Shown: piece after piece, positions 16,605-24,744 of the stretch
Layout: the number at the start of each line of letters is the position of its first letter
Numbering within the stretch: the first letter of the stretch is position 1
Source: Citrobacter freundii
GTDB lineage: Bacteria > Bacteroidota > Bacteroidia > Chitinophagales > Chitinophagaceae
NCBI GenBank assembly: GCA_003243445.1
Contig: QFQQ01000061.1
Span: forward strand, 1 to 39,419
Direction: 5' to 3'
Length of the DNA: 39,419 bases
Translations under genes and position numbers: made by a program
The notes under the pieces: generated by a model
What the model saw: the letters and a program-made list of their open reading frames with translations, nothing else
What the model was told of the DNA's origin: nothing
Databases searched by the model: none

Positions 16605-17693
16605 TTAAAAACTATTCAATACGTCAACCACTCTCTGCACATCGTTTGGCGAATGATAGGCTGAGATCGGAAGGCTCAGCACTGTTTCATGTATCTCTGT
16701 TGTCAGCCGGAAATCATCTTCGTCGATCAGCCCCTGCAATGCCTTTTGTTTGTGCGGTGGTATGGGATAATGAACCTCTGTGCGGATCCGGTGATCGAGC
16801 AAAAACTGCCGCACTTTGTCCCGTTCGGGATGCCTGACCGGGTAGATATGATAAACATCCTCATATCCGGGCTGTTTCTCCGGAAGTATAAAATCAGCTT
16901 TCAATCCTTCGCTGTAGATCGTTGCAAGTGTTTGTTTGTGTTGATTGATGCGGTCAAGGTGCTTTAATTTGATCCGGAGAAAGGCCGCCTGGATCTCATC
17001 CAGCCTTGAGTTATATCCCACGATATTATTATGGTATTTTTTTTCCGAGCCATAATTTCTCAATTGTTTCAGCATACTCAACCGTTCGCTATCCTGAAAA
17101 GTGATCGCACCGGCATCTCCAAGAGCTCCAAGGTTTTTTGTCGGATAAAAACTGAATGCACCAAAATCGCCAAAGCTTCCTGCTTTTTTGCCATTCAGCT
17201 TAGCTCCGTGTGCCTGTGCGCAATCTTCGATCACAAAAAGCTGATGTTTTGCGGCGATTGCTCCGATCGCCTCCATATCACAAAGCTTTCCATAAAGATG
17301 AACGACGAGAATGGCTTTTGTATGGGAATTGATCTTCGATTCAATTTTAGCCTCATCGATATTATAAGTCCGGATATCCGGCTCCACCAATACAGGCTTA
17401 AGTCCAAGTTGAAGGACCGCCAGGATGGACGCGATATAGGTATTGGCAGGCACGATCACTTCATCCCCGGGCCGAAGGTTCAGCGCGCGCAATGCCAGCA
17501 CCAGCGCATCCAATCCGGACGCAACGCCCACGCAGTGGTTAGTATTGCAATAAGCGGCGAACTCGCCTTCAAAGTTCTCTACCTCTTTACCAAGTATATA
17601 CCAGCCGCTTTGTAATAAGCCGGCAAAAGCCTGCTTGAACTCATCATGAAAAGGTGCATTTACCTTGGCCAGATCTTCGTATTCTATAAACAT
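16605..17693 (-). CDS. DegT/DnrJ/EryC1/StrS sugar aminotransferase (FdtB-like)
   Basis: A 362-residue PLP enzyme, full length for the family. Motifs seen: NHCVGVASGLDAL (residues 52-64), the glycine-rich turn PGDEVIVPANTYIAS, IEDCAQAHGA with Asp157 for the pyridine nitrogen, and the PLP lysine K186 in FYPTKNLGALGD, then GYNSRLDEIQAA. These enzymes transaminate a keto-sugar nucleotide with glutamate. With the FdtA/QdtA-like isomerase at 13115 it would produce a dTDP-3-amino-3,6-dideoxyhexose. It may also be the first gene of a minus-strand transcript with the glycosyltransferase at 15486. The rmlA/rmlB-type genes needed for the precursor are not in the window. Confidence 0.93.
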   Translation of the reverse strand: MFIEYEDLAKVNAPFHDEFKQAFAGLLQSGWYILGKEVENFEGEFAAYCNTNHCVGVASGLDALVLALRALNLRPGDEVIVPANTYIASILAVLQLGLKPVLVEPDIRTYNIDEAKIESKINSHTKAILVVHLYGKLCDMEAIGAIAAKHQLFVIEDCAQAHGAKLNGKKAGSFGDFGAFSFYPTKNLGALGDAGAITFQDSERLSMLKQLRNYGSEKKYHNNIVGYNSRLDEIQAAFLRIKLKHLDRINQHKQTLATIYSEGLKADFILPEKQPGYEDVYHIYPVRHPERDKVRQFLLDHRIRTEVHYPIPPHKQKALQGLIDEDDFRLTTEIHETVLSLPISAYHSPNDVQRVVDVLNSF

Positions 17694-17917
17694 ATAATCT
17701 CAAAAACGGTATAAAAATTCTGCCGGCCGTAAACGTGTTAACGGGACTGAATTACATTCAAGATTAAGGTCATTATAAATATTGAGAGTAACAAAATGAT
17801 CAATTGATTTTTTTTGATGATCAACCGGGTTGATCCGTTTTTTCTTACGGCCTGCCCGGGCAGTGATGAGCCAGGCCGGATGCAGGCCGTTACTCATTTC
17901 ATGGTTGGCGTAGGGTT

Positions 17918-18129
17918 CCCGCAGATTTCGCAGATTTGCGGATTTTATTATTGGAAATGCAGCAAGTAAGGAAATGACTTTCATCAGGCCCCGCAGATTA
18001 CGCAGATAGCACTGGCAACGGGATCTTATCTGCGCAATCTGCGCATCCAAATAAGGGAACAGTCGTCATAGCTGACCGCATTCCGGTAATAGTGAGGGAA
18101 AATCTGTGTGATCCGCGGGAACTTTACGC
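17918..18129. repeat. nested inverted repeat built of CGCAGATT words
   Basis: The outer arms are GCGTAGGGTTCCCGCAGATT (from 17919) and the complementary GATCCGCGGGAACTTTACGC (18110-18129). Within lies a second hairpin: CGCAGATTACGCAGATA (17992-18008) with TATCTGCGCAATCTGCG (18027-18043). The outer words match those of the elements at both window ends. The rest of the 17694-18199 gap shows no gene. Confidence 0.78.
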
Positions 18130-18199
18130 GAATCGGCCATCAGGGAGATCAACTGGTGGAAAGGTTATTTAAAGAAATCCGGAGGAATATTTTAGAGGC

Positions 18200-18901
18200 C
18201 TAATCAATTCCCAGATCATCTCCGATTTTCTTATCGGCAGTTACTTCTCCCGGGTCCAGACCAGCCTGATTGATAATGATATGATCGATCACCGATTCGA
18301 TTTCTGTTCTGTTAAACTCATTTTTTCCTGAAAGCGCTGAATAGTTCAAATTGAGTGTCTGCTGAGTAAACACCCTCATCGTATCGGCATTGATCAAGAC
18401 ACGCTTCGGATCCAGTAATTGCGAAAGGGTAACTGTAATGATAATACCGGCGACCGGAATGAAAAGACTCCACTTGCTGTAATCAAAAAAATTGATAAGT
18501 ATAAGTGATGTGATCAATCCGCCACCAATGGCAACAAAACCAACGCTGGTTAACATTTTTTGCCAGAAACCCGCCAGGATAAGATCGGGAAGCGTCAATG
18601 AAGTCTCAGCAGAAAACCTCAGATACTCCTGCCTGCGGTTTATTTTTGGAAATATCTTGTCCGGAGATGTTTCAGGATTTAATTGCTGAGGAGGAAATTC
18701 GTACTTATCGGCAAAAGATCTTCTCAGTTTATAAAATAATTTTTGAGACTGACATTTATCACTATGCTTACCCGAAAGATGACGCCACGCTGCGTTGTGA
18801 AGATCTCCCACTGTTACAATATTCTGAGCCTCCACATCCGGAATTTTAATGCCGAAGGTTTCTTCCACCTTCATCAGTATTTCAACGCTATCAAGTCCCA
18901 T
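18200..18901 (-). CDS. membrane protein with split, circularly permuted acyl-carrier-protein halves
   Basis: A 233-residue protein. Residues 1-42 read as the second half of an acyl carrier protein: LDSVEILMKVEETF then IPDVEAQNIVTVGDL aligns without gaps to E. coli AcpP from residue 37 onward (LDTVELVMALEEEF, IPDEEAEKITTV). Residues 198-233 read as the first half: ESVIDHIIINQAGLDPGEVT then DDLGID, matching AcpP up to Asp35. Two hydrophobic segments (about 115-138 and 144-163) form a membrane hairpin between them, which would place both halves on the same side. The Ser36 position corresponds to Gly2. The nearby Ser5 aligns with AcpP Thr39, so phosphopantetheine attachment is doubtful. Residues 46-110 are soluble and basic. 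The frame upstream of the ATG at 18901 meets a stop without another start codon. Confidence 0.75.
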   Translation of the reverse strand: MGLDSVEILMKVEETFGIKIPDVEAQNIVTVGDLHNAAWRHLSGKHSDKCQSQKLFYKLRRSFADKYEFPPQQLNPETSPDKIFPKINRRQEYLRFSAETSLTLPDLILAGFWQKMLTSVGFVAIGGGLITSLILINFFDYSKWSLFIPVAGIIITVTLSQLLDPKRVLINADTMRVFTQQTLNLNYSALSGKNEFNRTEIESVIDHIIINQAGLDPGEVTADKKIGDDLGID

Positions 18902-18999
18902 GCAATGCTGTTTTGAACCTGCAGATAAATTTTTATGCGTCGAAGATACAAAATGTACTAGCTGAAATGAAACGACGGATTAACCAGGATAATCTATTC

Positions 19000-19434
19000 C
19001 TACGCCCGTTTCTCCATCTTATTCTCCGCCCCACTCAATGCAGGATCCGTTTCTCCAAAACACTGTATTCCCGCATACACCTGACGTATACAATGCACGA
19101 TATTTTCTATGTTGCCACTATTCCTGTAAAAGTATCCCATTGCACCGGCATCCTCCAGTTTTTTACAAAGCCGGGATTGAAAAGTGGTGGTTACAAAAAT
19201 TGCTTTAATATCCGGAATCTGTTTGGATAATCCCTCAAGAATGGCAATACCTTTATGATCATCCCTGTCCCAATTGGCGTCGATGATGATCAGGTCTGCC
19301 TCAATGGCTTCGAAATAAGGGAAAGCTTTTGCGGGTTCTGTAGAGGTAACGATCGAGATGCCGTATTCACGCAATAAATGCCCCAGCGAAGAGGCGAACA
19401 ATTCGTTTTTACATAACCATACCGTACGAATCAT
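19000..19434 (-). CDS. stand-alone degenerate receiver (pseudo-response-regulator) protein
   Basis: A 144-residue protein with the alternating alpha/beta pattern of a CheY-like receiver, closest to NarL-type regulators. D52 in LIIIDANWD is at the phospho-acceptor position and TTTF (82-85) at the conserved Thr. However, the usual acidic pair after strand 1 is replaced by Cys-Lys-Asn (WLCKNELF), and the conserved Lys is Arg104 (YFYRNSG). The C-terminus ends shortly after helix 5, with no DNA-binding domain. The ATG at 19434 (MIRTVWLCKN) is chosen over 19506 because the fold starts there. It could be a phosphorylation-independent interaction module. It lies 98 bp upstream of the permuted carrier-protein gene on the same strand, so they may be co-transcribed. 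Confidence 0.75.
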   Translation of the reverse strand: MIRTVWLCKNELFASSLGHLLREYGISIVTSTEPAKAFPYFEAIEADLIIIDANWDRDDHKGIAILEGLSKQIPDIKAIFVTTTFQSRLCKKLEDAGAMGYFYRNSGNIENIVHCIRQVYAGIQCFGETDPALSGAENKMEKRA

Positions 19435-19528
19435 CTTTAACTGTTTTGGCGATAAGAATTGGATTAATGGAGGAGCGAAGGTAAATATGCAGCAAATGAG
19501 AGGCAACCGTTTTTACACCTCAAATAGC

Positions 19529-19546
19529 CGGGGTGTTTTCACCCCG
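19529..19546. other. perfect GC hairpin in divergent promoter region
   Basis: CGGGGTG-TTTT-CACCCCG is a perfect 7-bp stem with a four-base loop, placed between the divergently read receiver gene (start 19434) and the exported-protein gene (start 19643). It is too far from either stop codon to be a simple terminator. It could be an operator or a leader structure. Confidence 0.5.
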
Positions 19547-19642
19547 TCCCCACTCCTCAAGACTGGAAATAAGGGGTAATAAAGAAGAAGGTCATCCATG
19601 AACCGCTATGCCATCAGCCAAAAACTTGCTATCTTAGGTAGA

Positions 19643-20107
19643 ATGATCAATTTGAAACGACTTGCCTTTATAGGTATTTGCCTCGCTTTTGTGTCAGCCG
19701 GCGCAGAAGTTAAAACCATCCGCATCTATGTCACCGGGCAATTGAAAAAGAATCCAACTGATACCTCCGCCCCTCTTTTCAACGCAACCGTTTTTGTAAG
19801 AGGTAATAATAAGATCCTTGCAAAAACGGTGCCCGGCAGCAAGGGGAATTTTAACATCGACTTCCTTGATCAACATGAATCAAGTTTCGATTTTTATTAT
19901 ACCAATGCAGAAAAAGATACGTTGCTGTTACTGTCAACCAGCACCTTCAAAAGTGACAACCCTAAAATAACTTTTTCCGTTCCGGCAATGATAAAAAAGA
20001 ACAAGGCGGGGCAAGTGATCTGTTTAAAATGCAAAAGAGCAGATAAGGTTATCAAGATTCGTGCACTGGCAAAATTTCATTGCGACAGAGACAATGTCAA
20101 TTTTTAG
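19643..20107 (+). CDS. small exported protein of unknown function
   Basis: A 154-residue protein beginning MINLKRLAFIGICLAFVSAG, a clean signal peptide cleaved near the AGA-EV site. An in-frame ATG at 19598 would put 15 hydrophilic residues in front of it, so 19643 is preferred. The mature part is beta-rich, with NATVFVRGNNKILAKTVPGS and FDFYYTNAEKDTLLLLST, recalling the short carboxypeptidase-regulatory-like beta-sandwich domains of Bacteroidota surface proteins. A CLKC pair occurs near the C-terminus, followed by a basic tail. No family can be named with confidence. It is not followed by another plus-strand gene. Confidence 0.6.
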   Translation: MINLKRLAFIGICLAFVSAGAEVKTIRIYVTGQLKKNPTDTSAPLFNATVFVRGNNKILAKTVPGSKGNFNIDFLDQHESSFDFYYTNAEKDTLLLLSTSTFKSDNPKITFSVPAMIKKNKAGQVICLKCKRADKVIKIRALAKFHCDRDNVNF

Positions 20108-20483
20108 AAGTATTTCCAGAATCAGAGATATTGTTTTGTTGGTTATTTATTTGATGGCAATAAATTTTTCATGAGCCAAAATGGAAGAACTTGTTATTCT
20201 GTGAATTCCAATAGTTAATTTACGAGGCAAATTTTTCGTTAGCGAACAAGTAATATAAAAAAAGTACGCAGCTTCTTACAAAAAGTCATACCCTCGAAAT
20301 TTCTGCGTTTATTATTTCTCTCGCATCTTTTCTTTTTTCATATTTCTCATACAGTAACTCGAATCTTCAATTCCAAATCATTAACCAATCGTATTTACAG
20401 GCTGACGCAAATCTTTCCAACAAAAAGGCCCACCGATCCGGTGGGCCCATCTTCAACTGTAAACGACTGCCTGCAAATTTTTA
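20108..20483. other. AT-rich intergenic region between convergent genes
   Basis: No gene is visible. It contains only the strong terminator of the minus-strand sugar operon (20421-20447), a small TTCG-TTAG-CGAA hairpin near 20240, and long AT-rich stretches. Confidence 0.6.
20421..20447 (-). terminator. Rho-independent terminator of the sugar-utilisation operon
   Basis: On the minus strand GGCCCACCG-GAT-CGGTGGGCC (20447-20427) forms a perfect 9-bp GC-rich stem with a 3-base loop and is followed at once by TTTTTG. It lies 36 bp after the stop codon of the ROK kinase gene, the last gene of the susC-susD-GH32-kinase series. Confidence 0.9.
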
Positions 20484-21494
20484 TCATTCCGTATTCATAA
20501 GGCCATTGCCTTTCACTGTTTGTTTTGCTTCTGCAGCCATCGCGGCGAGTGATAGCGCGGCCATATCACCAATGCTCTCACCAAGCCCGGCCGCCACGAT
20601 CCTGCAGGCATCCACCGAATCTTTGAAAGCTTCGCGATGGATGGCCGCCCACATTTTCTTTTCGATCAACTGCTTCGCACGTCCGTAGATACTGCCGAGA
20701 ATGATCAACTCCGGGTTCAATACATCGATCAGCATCGCCAGCGCACGGCCAAGATATTCAGAAGAAAGATCGTATACTGCGATCGCCGTTTCATCTCCTT
20801 TCATGGCAGCTTCCGCAATACTTTTTGCCGTCACATAAGGCAATTCATCCAGGCCCGCGCAATAGGCGGTCGTTTGGCCCATCTGGATCCGCTCCCTCGC
20901 TTTGATCTGGCCAAGCTGCGCAATACCGCCGCCACTGCAATAACCTTCAAATGAACCAGCCTTGCCAAAACCAACAGGACCGGCTTCAGATAAACGTATA
21001 TGCCCCACTTCACCAGCCAGATCCGAAATGCCCGAGTACAAACGGCCATTCAGGATCAACCCCGCTCCCATACCCGTTCCGAATGTGAGAAAGATGAGAT
21101 TGTCCACGCCCCTGCCCGCACCATATTTCCATTCGGCGACTGCACATGCATTGGCGTCGTTCTGCAGTATTACTTTCTGCTGAAAGAACTGTTCGGCCAT
21201 CTCCACAATCGGGATATCATCCCAGCCGGGCAGATTGGGCGGTGAAAGGATCCGGCCCCGCTTGCTGCTCAGCGGGCCACCACAACTGATGCCCACGCCT
21301 TTCACATCACTTTTATCCAAACTGTTTCGCTGTAAAAGTTCTTCAGCCAGGCTGAACAGCTTAGCGATCATTTCATACACTGGCTTATCTGTTGGTGTAC
21401 TGATCTTATCCAGCACCTGCATCATTCCATTGCTATCAGGCCTGCCAGTCACCACAGCGCATTTTGTACCGCCAATATCAATTCCTAAGAACAT
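20484..21494 (-). CDS. ROK-family sugar kinase (probable fructokinase/glucokinase)
   Basis: A 336-residue cytoplasmic kinase. It has the ATP phosphate-binding loop DIGGTK (residues 5-10), a sugar-site strand KVILQNDANACAVAEW, and the FGTGMGAGLILNG adenosine region. The ROK signature GHI at the start of the zinc loop is kept, but the three cysteines of the usual CxCGxxGCxE motif are absent (the sequence runs GFGKAGSFEGY), so the structural zinc is probably lost. It follows the GH32-like gene by 15 bp and ends in a strong terminator. In this context it most likely phosphorylates the fructose or glucose released by the hydrolase. The substrate is inferred from the neighbours. Confidence 0.9.
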   Translation of the reverse strand: MFLGIDIGGTKCAVVTGRPDSNGMMQVLDKISTPTDKPVYEMIAKLFSLAEELLQRNSLDKSDVKGVGISCGGPLSSKRGRILSPPNLPGWDDIPIVEMAEQFFQQKVILQNDANACAVAEWKYGAGRGVDNLIFLTFGTGMGAGLILNGRLYSGISDLAGEVGHIRLSEAGPVGFGKAGSFEGYCSGGGIAQLGQIKARERIQMGQTTAYCAGLDELPYVTAKSIAEAAMKGDETAIAVYDLSSEYLGRALAMLIDVLNPELIILGSIYGRAKQLIEKKMWAAIHREAFKDSVDACRIVAAGLGESIGDMAALSLAAMAAEAKQTVKGNGLMNTE

Positions 21495-21509
21495 AGCTGA
21501 TTGTATTAA

Positions 21510-22976
21510 CTATTGAAGTGTTTGGATCGAGATCGATTTGAAAGCAAGTTTTCCATGCTTGCCATAAAACCATACATGGTCGCCTTTCCACTCAGGCATG
21601 CGATTCACAATACAACGTTTGCCATCGATGGAAACATCGATGATATCATCGTAGAGTATCACATCCACACGGATCGGTTTGCTCAATCCCGTTACAGCAT
21701 TGATCTGGGTATTGCCGAGAGAAATGGTACCGGCATTGGGTGCCATATTCAACCGGTAACCAATATCAGCCTTGCTGTCCGAACGAAGGATCAGACCAAA
21801 TTCCTCCAGGTTTGAACCGGGCGCTATTTCAAAACTGATCCGGCTACGTGCAGGAATACCGGCAACCTTTGCAGCACCTACTCCATCCGGCGCATTGATC
21901 TGCACCGTGTTTGCCGTCACCGTTGAAAGCGTTGCCGGAGTGAGTTTGAATGATAATGCACCTGCGCTTGCCGGGATCATCTCCGCAGGGAATTTTGTTC
22001 CCAATGTTCCATCCGGGAATTGTATCAGTTCGCGGAAGATCGCCTGCCCGCCAAAGATCTCATGTTCGTTATCCTTATTGTTATTGCGGGACGGAACCCA
22101 GCCTGCTGCTATGCGGCGGTCATTATGAAAGGCGGCGGTCTTGACTACATTCGACCATTGTTCATTCAGCGCCTGCGTTGCCGGCTCTTCCCATGGACCA
22201 TAAGGCTTCCTGGATTTGACATAATAGGTGTTGCTGTTATCACTATACACCAGGTAATACCAGCCTTTCCAGAAAAAATAATCCGGGCACTCGGGCACGC
22301 TTGGCTGACCGGTCAGGATCGGATCATGCACTTTCCAGGTCTTCAGGTCAGTGGAGGTCAGGTGCACCAGGCAACCACCGGCATGACGCATCACCGGATC
22401 TTCCTGCCAGCTGGAGACAAAGAGATGGAACTCGCCGGTCTTTTCATCAACGATCACTTTCGGATCACGGAAATCTCTTTTGCTGTATCCCGGGGCAGAA
22501 GTATAGAACGGATTGGGTTTTTGTTTGGCAAAATGGATCCCATCACTGCTCGTGGCATAACTCAATTGTTCATTGACATTTCCTTCCGCATTGATCAGCC
22601 TTGTTGCATAGAACGCATAGAAGGTGCCCTTGTAATAAACGATCGAACCCGTACAGATCGATTTCTCCCATTCTTCATCGATCCCGATCACAACAGGCTC
22701 CTGTTTCCAGGTTTTGAGATCCGAGCTGGTGCTGAGCGCCCACTGATGTCCACCAAGTCCGTTAAGACTCCGGTGATGCGCCGAATCAAGCAACCAGTAA
22801 AAGTAATACTTGCCATTGTGTGAGAAAGGCATACAGTCCCCAACGAACAGATCTCCCTTGGGCCGGAAGTACTGAAGGTTTCCGGTCGTTTGTACAGAAG
22901 GATCATACTTTACGCCAAGCTGCGCAAAGAGCATTGCGGGAAAGAAAGCAAAAAGTGCCAACAAAGTTTTTTTCAT
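21510..22976 (-). CDS. GH32-like (GH32/68/43 superfamily) exported glycoside hydrolase
   Basis: A 488-residue protein with a signal peptide (residues 1-18, AMLFA-QL). The five-bladed propeller (about 30-330) carries GDCMPFSHNGKYYFYW (putative nucleophile Asp47), FRDPKVIVDE (Asp171 of the RDP transition-state motif) and a PECPDYF acid/base region (Glu229). The C-terminal part (about 345-488) is the beta-sandwich of GH32 enzymes. The canonical WMNDPNG box is replaced by FVGDCMPF, so specificity may differ from standard levanases and invertases. Position after susC/susD and before a ROK kinase supports action on fructans or fructosides in the periplasm or at the surface. The next gene starts 15 bp later. 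Confidence 0.82.
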   Translation of the reverse strand: MKKTLLALFAFFPAMLFAQLGVKYDPSVQTTGNLQYFRPKGDLFVGDCMPFSHNGKYYFYWLLDSAHHRSLNGLGGHQWALSTSSDLKTWKQEPVVIGIDEEWEKSICTGSIVYYKGTFYAFYATRLINAEGNVNEQLSYATSSDGIHFAKQKPNPFYTSAPGYSKRDFRDPKVIVDEKTGEFHLFVSSWQEDPVMRHAGGCLVHLTSTDLKTWKVHDPILTGQPSVPECPDYFFWKGWYYLVYSDNSNTYYVKSRKPYGPWEEPATQALNEQWSNVVKTAAFHNDRRIAAGWVPSRNNNKDNEHEIFGGQAIFRELIQFPDGTLGTKFPAEMIPASAGALSFKLTPATLSTVTANTVQINAPDGVGAAKVAGIPARSRISFEIAPGSNLEEFGLILRSDSKADIGYRLNMAPNAGTISLGNTQINAVTGLSKPIRVDVILYDDIIDVSIDGKRCIVNRMPEWKGDHVWFYGKHGKLAFKSISIQTLQ

Positions 22977-23017
22977 GTTCAGGTATTGCGGTTAATTATA
23001 AAAAAGAGATGCCGGAT

Positions 23018-24727
23018 TTACCAGCCGGTATTTTGTTTATATACGCCTCGGCTGTAATTCATTTGTGCCAGCGGGATCGGCATATACTCATCCCGGTTCT
23101 TTTTGAATTTCGCATCTTTAAGATAAGCACGCTTGGCGGACTCTGAGGCAAAATAATTGTTCAGGTATTCCGCGGCAATGCCCCATCTTACCAGGTCAAA
23201 GAAGCGATTGCCTTCCATGGCAAATTCCAGCCTGCGTTCCCATACCAATGCCTTCCAGGCAAAGTCCTTTGTCCAGGTGCAATTTACTCCCGGCTTGTAT
23301 GTATCGATCTTATAACTGGAATAATAAGTTCCATTGGCATATTTCAATCTGTTGGTGCTGTTCTGCGCTCTTGTCCTGATCGCATTGATCAAAGGCAATG
23401 CTTCATCCTGCCGGTTCAATTGTATCAATACCTCTGCTTTCCACAGTTGTACATCATCCAGGCGAAGGATATCATAGTTCTTTGAGCTTGACATGAACGG
23501 CGGCACTTTTTGAAAGGATGGATCATCTGGTGCTACCGTTTCTTTCAGCGTGGAGAAATAACCATAGATCTGCGGAGCTCTTGCCCATGTTTTCTGGTAA
23601 ATAAAAGAGCTGTATTTGTAAGGGTGACCAGGAATGGCAACAGTATGATCGAGACGCGGATCAAATGTTTGTGTTTGAAAATCCGCGGGCTCTTTTGCAT
23701 CAGCATTATTATATGTATCAAACAAAGGAAGACCTTCAGCACTTGTCTTGAATGCATTCACCAGGTTCTGACTTGGCAAATGAAAACCGCAGCAACCGAA
23801 TTCCTGGTTCATCGGATAGTTGAGCGCAACGCCCATATTGATCCTGCCTTTAGGTGTGCCATCATCTTTGGAAAATTGTACAGCAAAGATCGACTCAGGC
23901 CCGTTCTCGGTTTGTGTTAAGAAATTATTGGCATAATCCGGACTAAGCGAATAAGGTCCGGCAAGAACCTGATCGCACAAAGTGAGCACCTGTTGCAACA
24001 TCTGCGCGTCAATACCCGTTACATTGTTATTTTCATCCTGCTGATAGGCGCGGTAAAGCGTTGTCTTAGCCAGATAGGCTGTTGCCGCCAGCTTATTAGC
24101 ACGGCCTTTCTCGGGTTGCGTTGCCGGAAGATTATCCACCGCGAATTTGAAATCGTCAGCGATCTTGCCCCAAAGCTGATCATTTGAAAGATCCTTGTTT
24201 GAGACTTTTCCGTATTCTATCTCCGGGATCGTTTCGTCAATGTAGGGCACATATTTGAATAACAATTTCAAAAGGAAATAGAAATGGCCGCGGATAAAAC
24301 GCATTTCGGCTATGCGCACTTTTTTCTTGGGATAGCTCGATTCATCCATGGCATTGATCCGCCTTAATGCATCATTGGTTCGCGAGATGCCGACATACAG
24401 GTAATACCACATCCTGTCAGTGATGCCAAGCTCAGGCCGGTTACCGGAAAATATTTCATAGTTATACCAGTCAGTATTATCACCCGGGCTATCACCGCCT
24501 TTATAGGCATCACCACTTCTCATACTTCCCCAGGGCCAAAGGGTGTAAGACGTATGAATATTGTCATTACCGAGACCTGAATAAGCAGCGATCACCATCT
24601 TTTCAACGTTCTCCGGCGTGTTCAGATTGTCGCCGGAAATAACTCCCTGCGGAGTTTTATCAAGCGTTTTGGTACAGGCAACAAACGTAAATGCTGCAAT
24701 AACGCCGATGTATTTGAGTAGTTTCAT
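23018..24727 (-). CDS. susD-like: SusD/RagB-family outer-membrane glycan-binding lipoprotein
   Basis: A 569-residue lipoprotein. The signal sequence ends FVAC with lipidated Cys18, followed by TKTLDKTPQG, as in most SusD proteins. The middle contains the TPR-type helices (RIAEMRFIRGHFYFLLKLLF, KLAATAYLAKTTLYRAY), and the C-terminus has WERRLEFAMEGNRFFDLVRW, a SusD hallmark. It sits 17 bp after susC and 41 bp before the hydrolase gene. It forms the lid of the SusC transporter and binds the oligosaccharide at the cell surface. Confidence 0.96.
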   Translation of the reverse strand: MKLLKYIGVIAAFTFVACTKTLDKTPQGVISGDNLNTPENVEKMVIAAYSGLGNDNIHTSYTLWPWGSMRSGDAYKGGDSPGDNTDWYNYEIFSGNRPELGITDRMWYYLYVGISRTNDALRRINAMDESSYPKKKVRIAEMRFIRGHFYFLLKLLFKYVPYIDETIPEIEYGKVSNKDLSNDQLWGKIADDFKFAVDNLPATQPEKGRANKLAATAYLAKTTLYRAYQQDENNNVTGIDAQMLQQVLTLCDQVLAGPYSLSPDYANNFLTQTENGPESIFAVQFSKDDGTPKGRINMGVALNYPMNQEFGCCGFHLPSQNLVNAFKTSAEGLPLFDTYNNADAKEPADFQTQTFDPRLDHTVAIPGHPYKYSSFIYQKTWARAPQIYGYFSTLKETVAPDDPSFQKVPPFMSSSKNYDILRLDDVQLWKAEVLIQLNRQDEALPLINAIRTRAQNSTNRLKYANGTYYSSYKIDTYKPGVNCTWTKDFAWKALVWERRLEFAMEGNRFFDLVRWGIAAEYLNNYFASESAKRAYLKDAKFKKNRDEYMPIPLAQMNYSRGVYKQNTGW

Positions 24728-24744
24728 GATTTAAGATTGAGCGG

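Noticed and set aside
17031..17615. Plus-strand open frame of 194 codons within the aminotransferase gene
   Set aside because: It is antisense to a gene with all catalytic motifs of the DegT family and lacks any recognisable motif of its own.
18200..18901. Frameshift or truncation explanation for the half-ACP ends
   Set aside because: After the stop, the frame continues without any ACP second-half sequence. Upstream of the ATG there is a stop within about 30 codons and no ACP first-half sequence. Both ends look genuine.
22020..22823. Plus-strand open frame of 267 codons within the GH32-like gene
   Set aside because: It is antisense to the hydrolase, a typical shadow in moderately GC-rich sequence.
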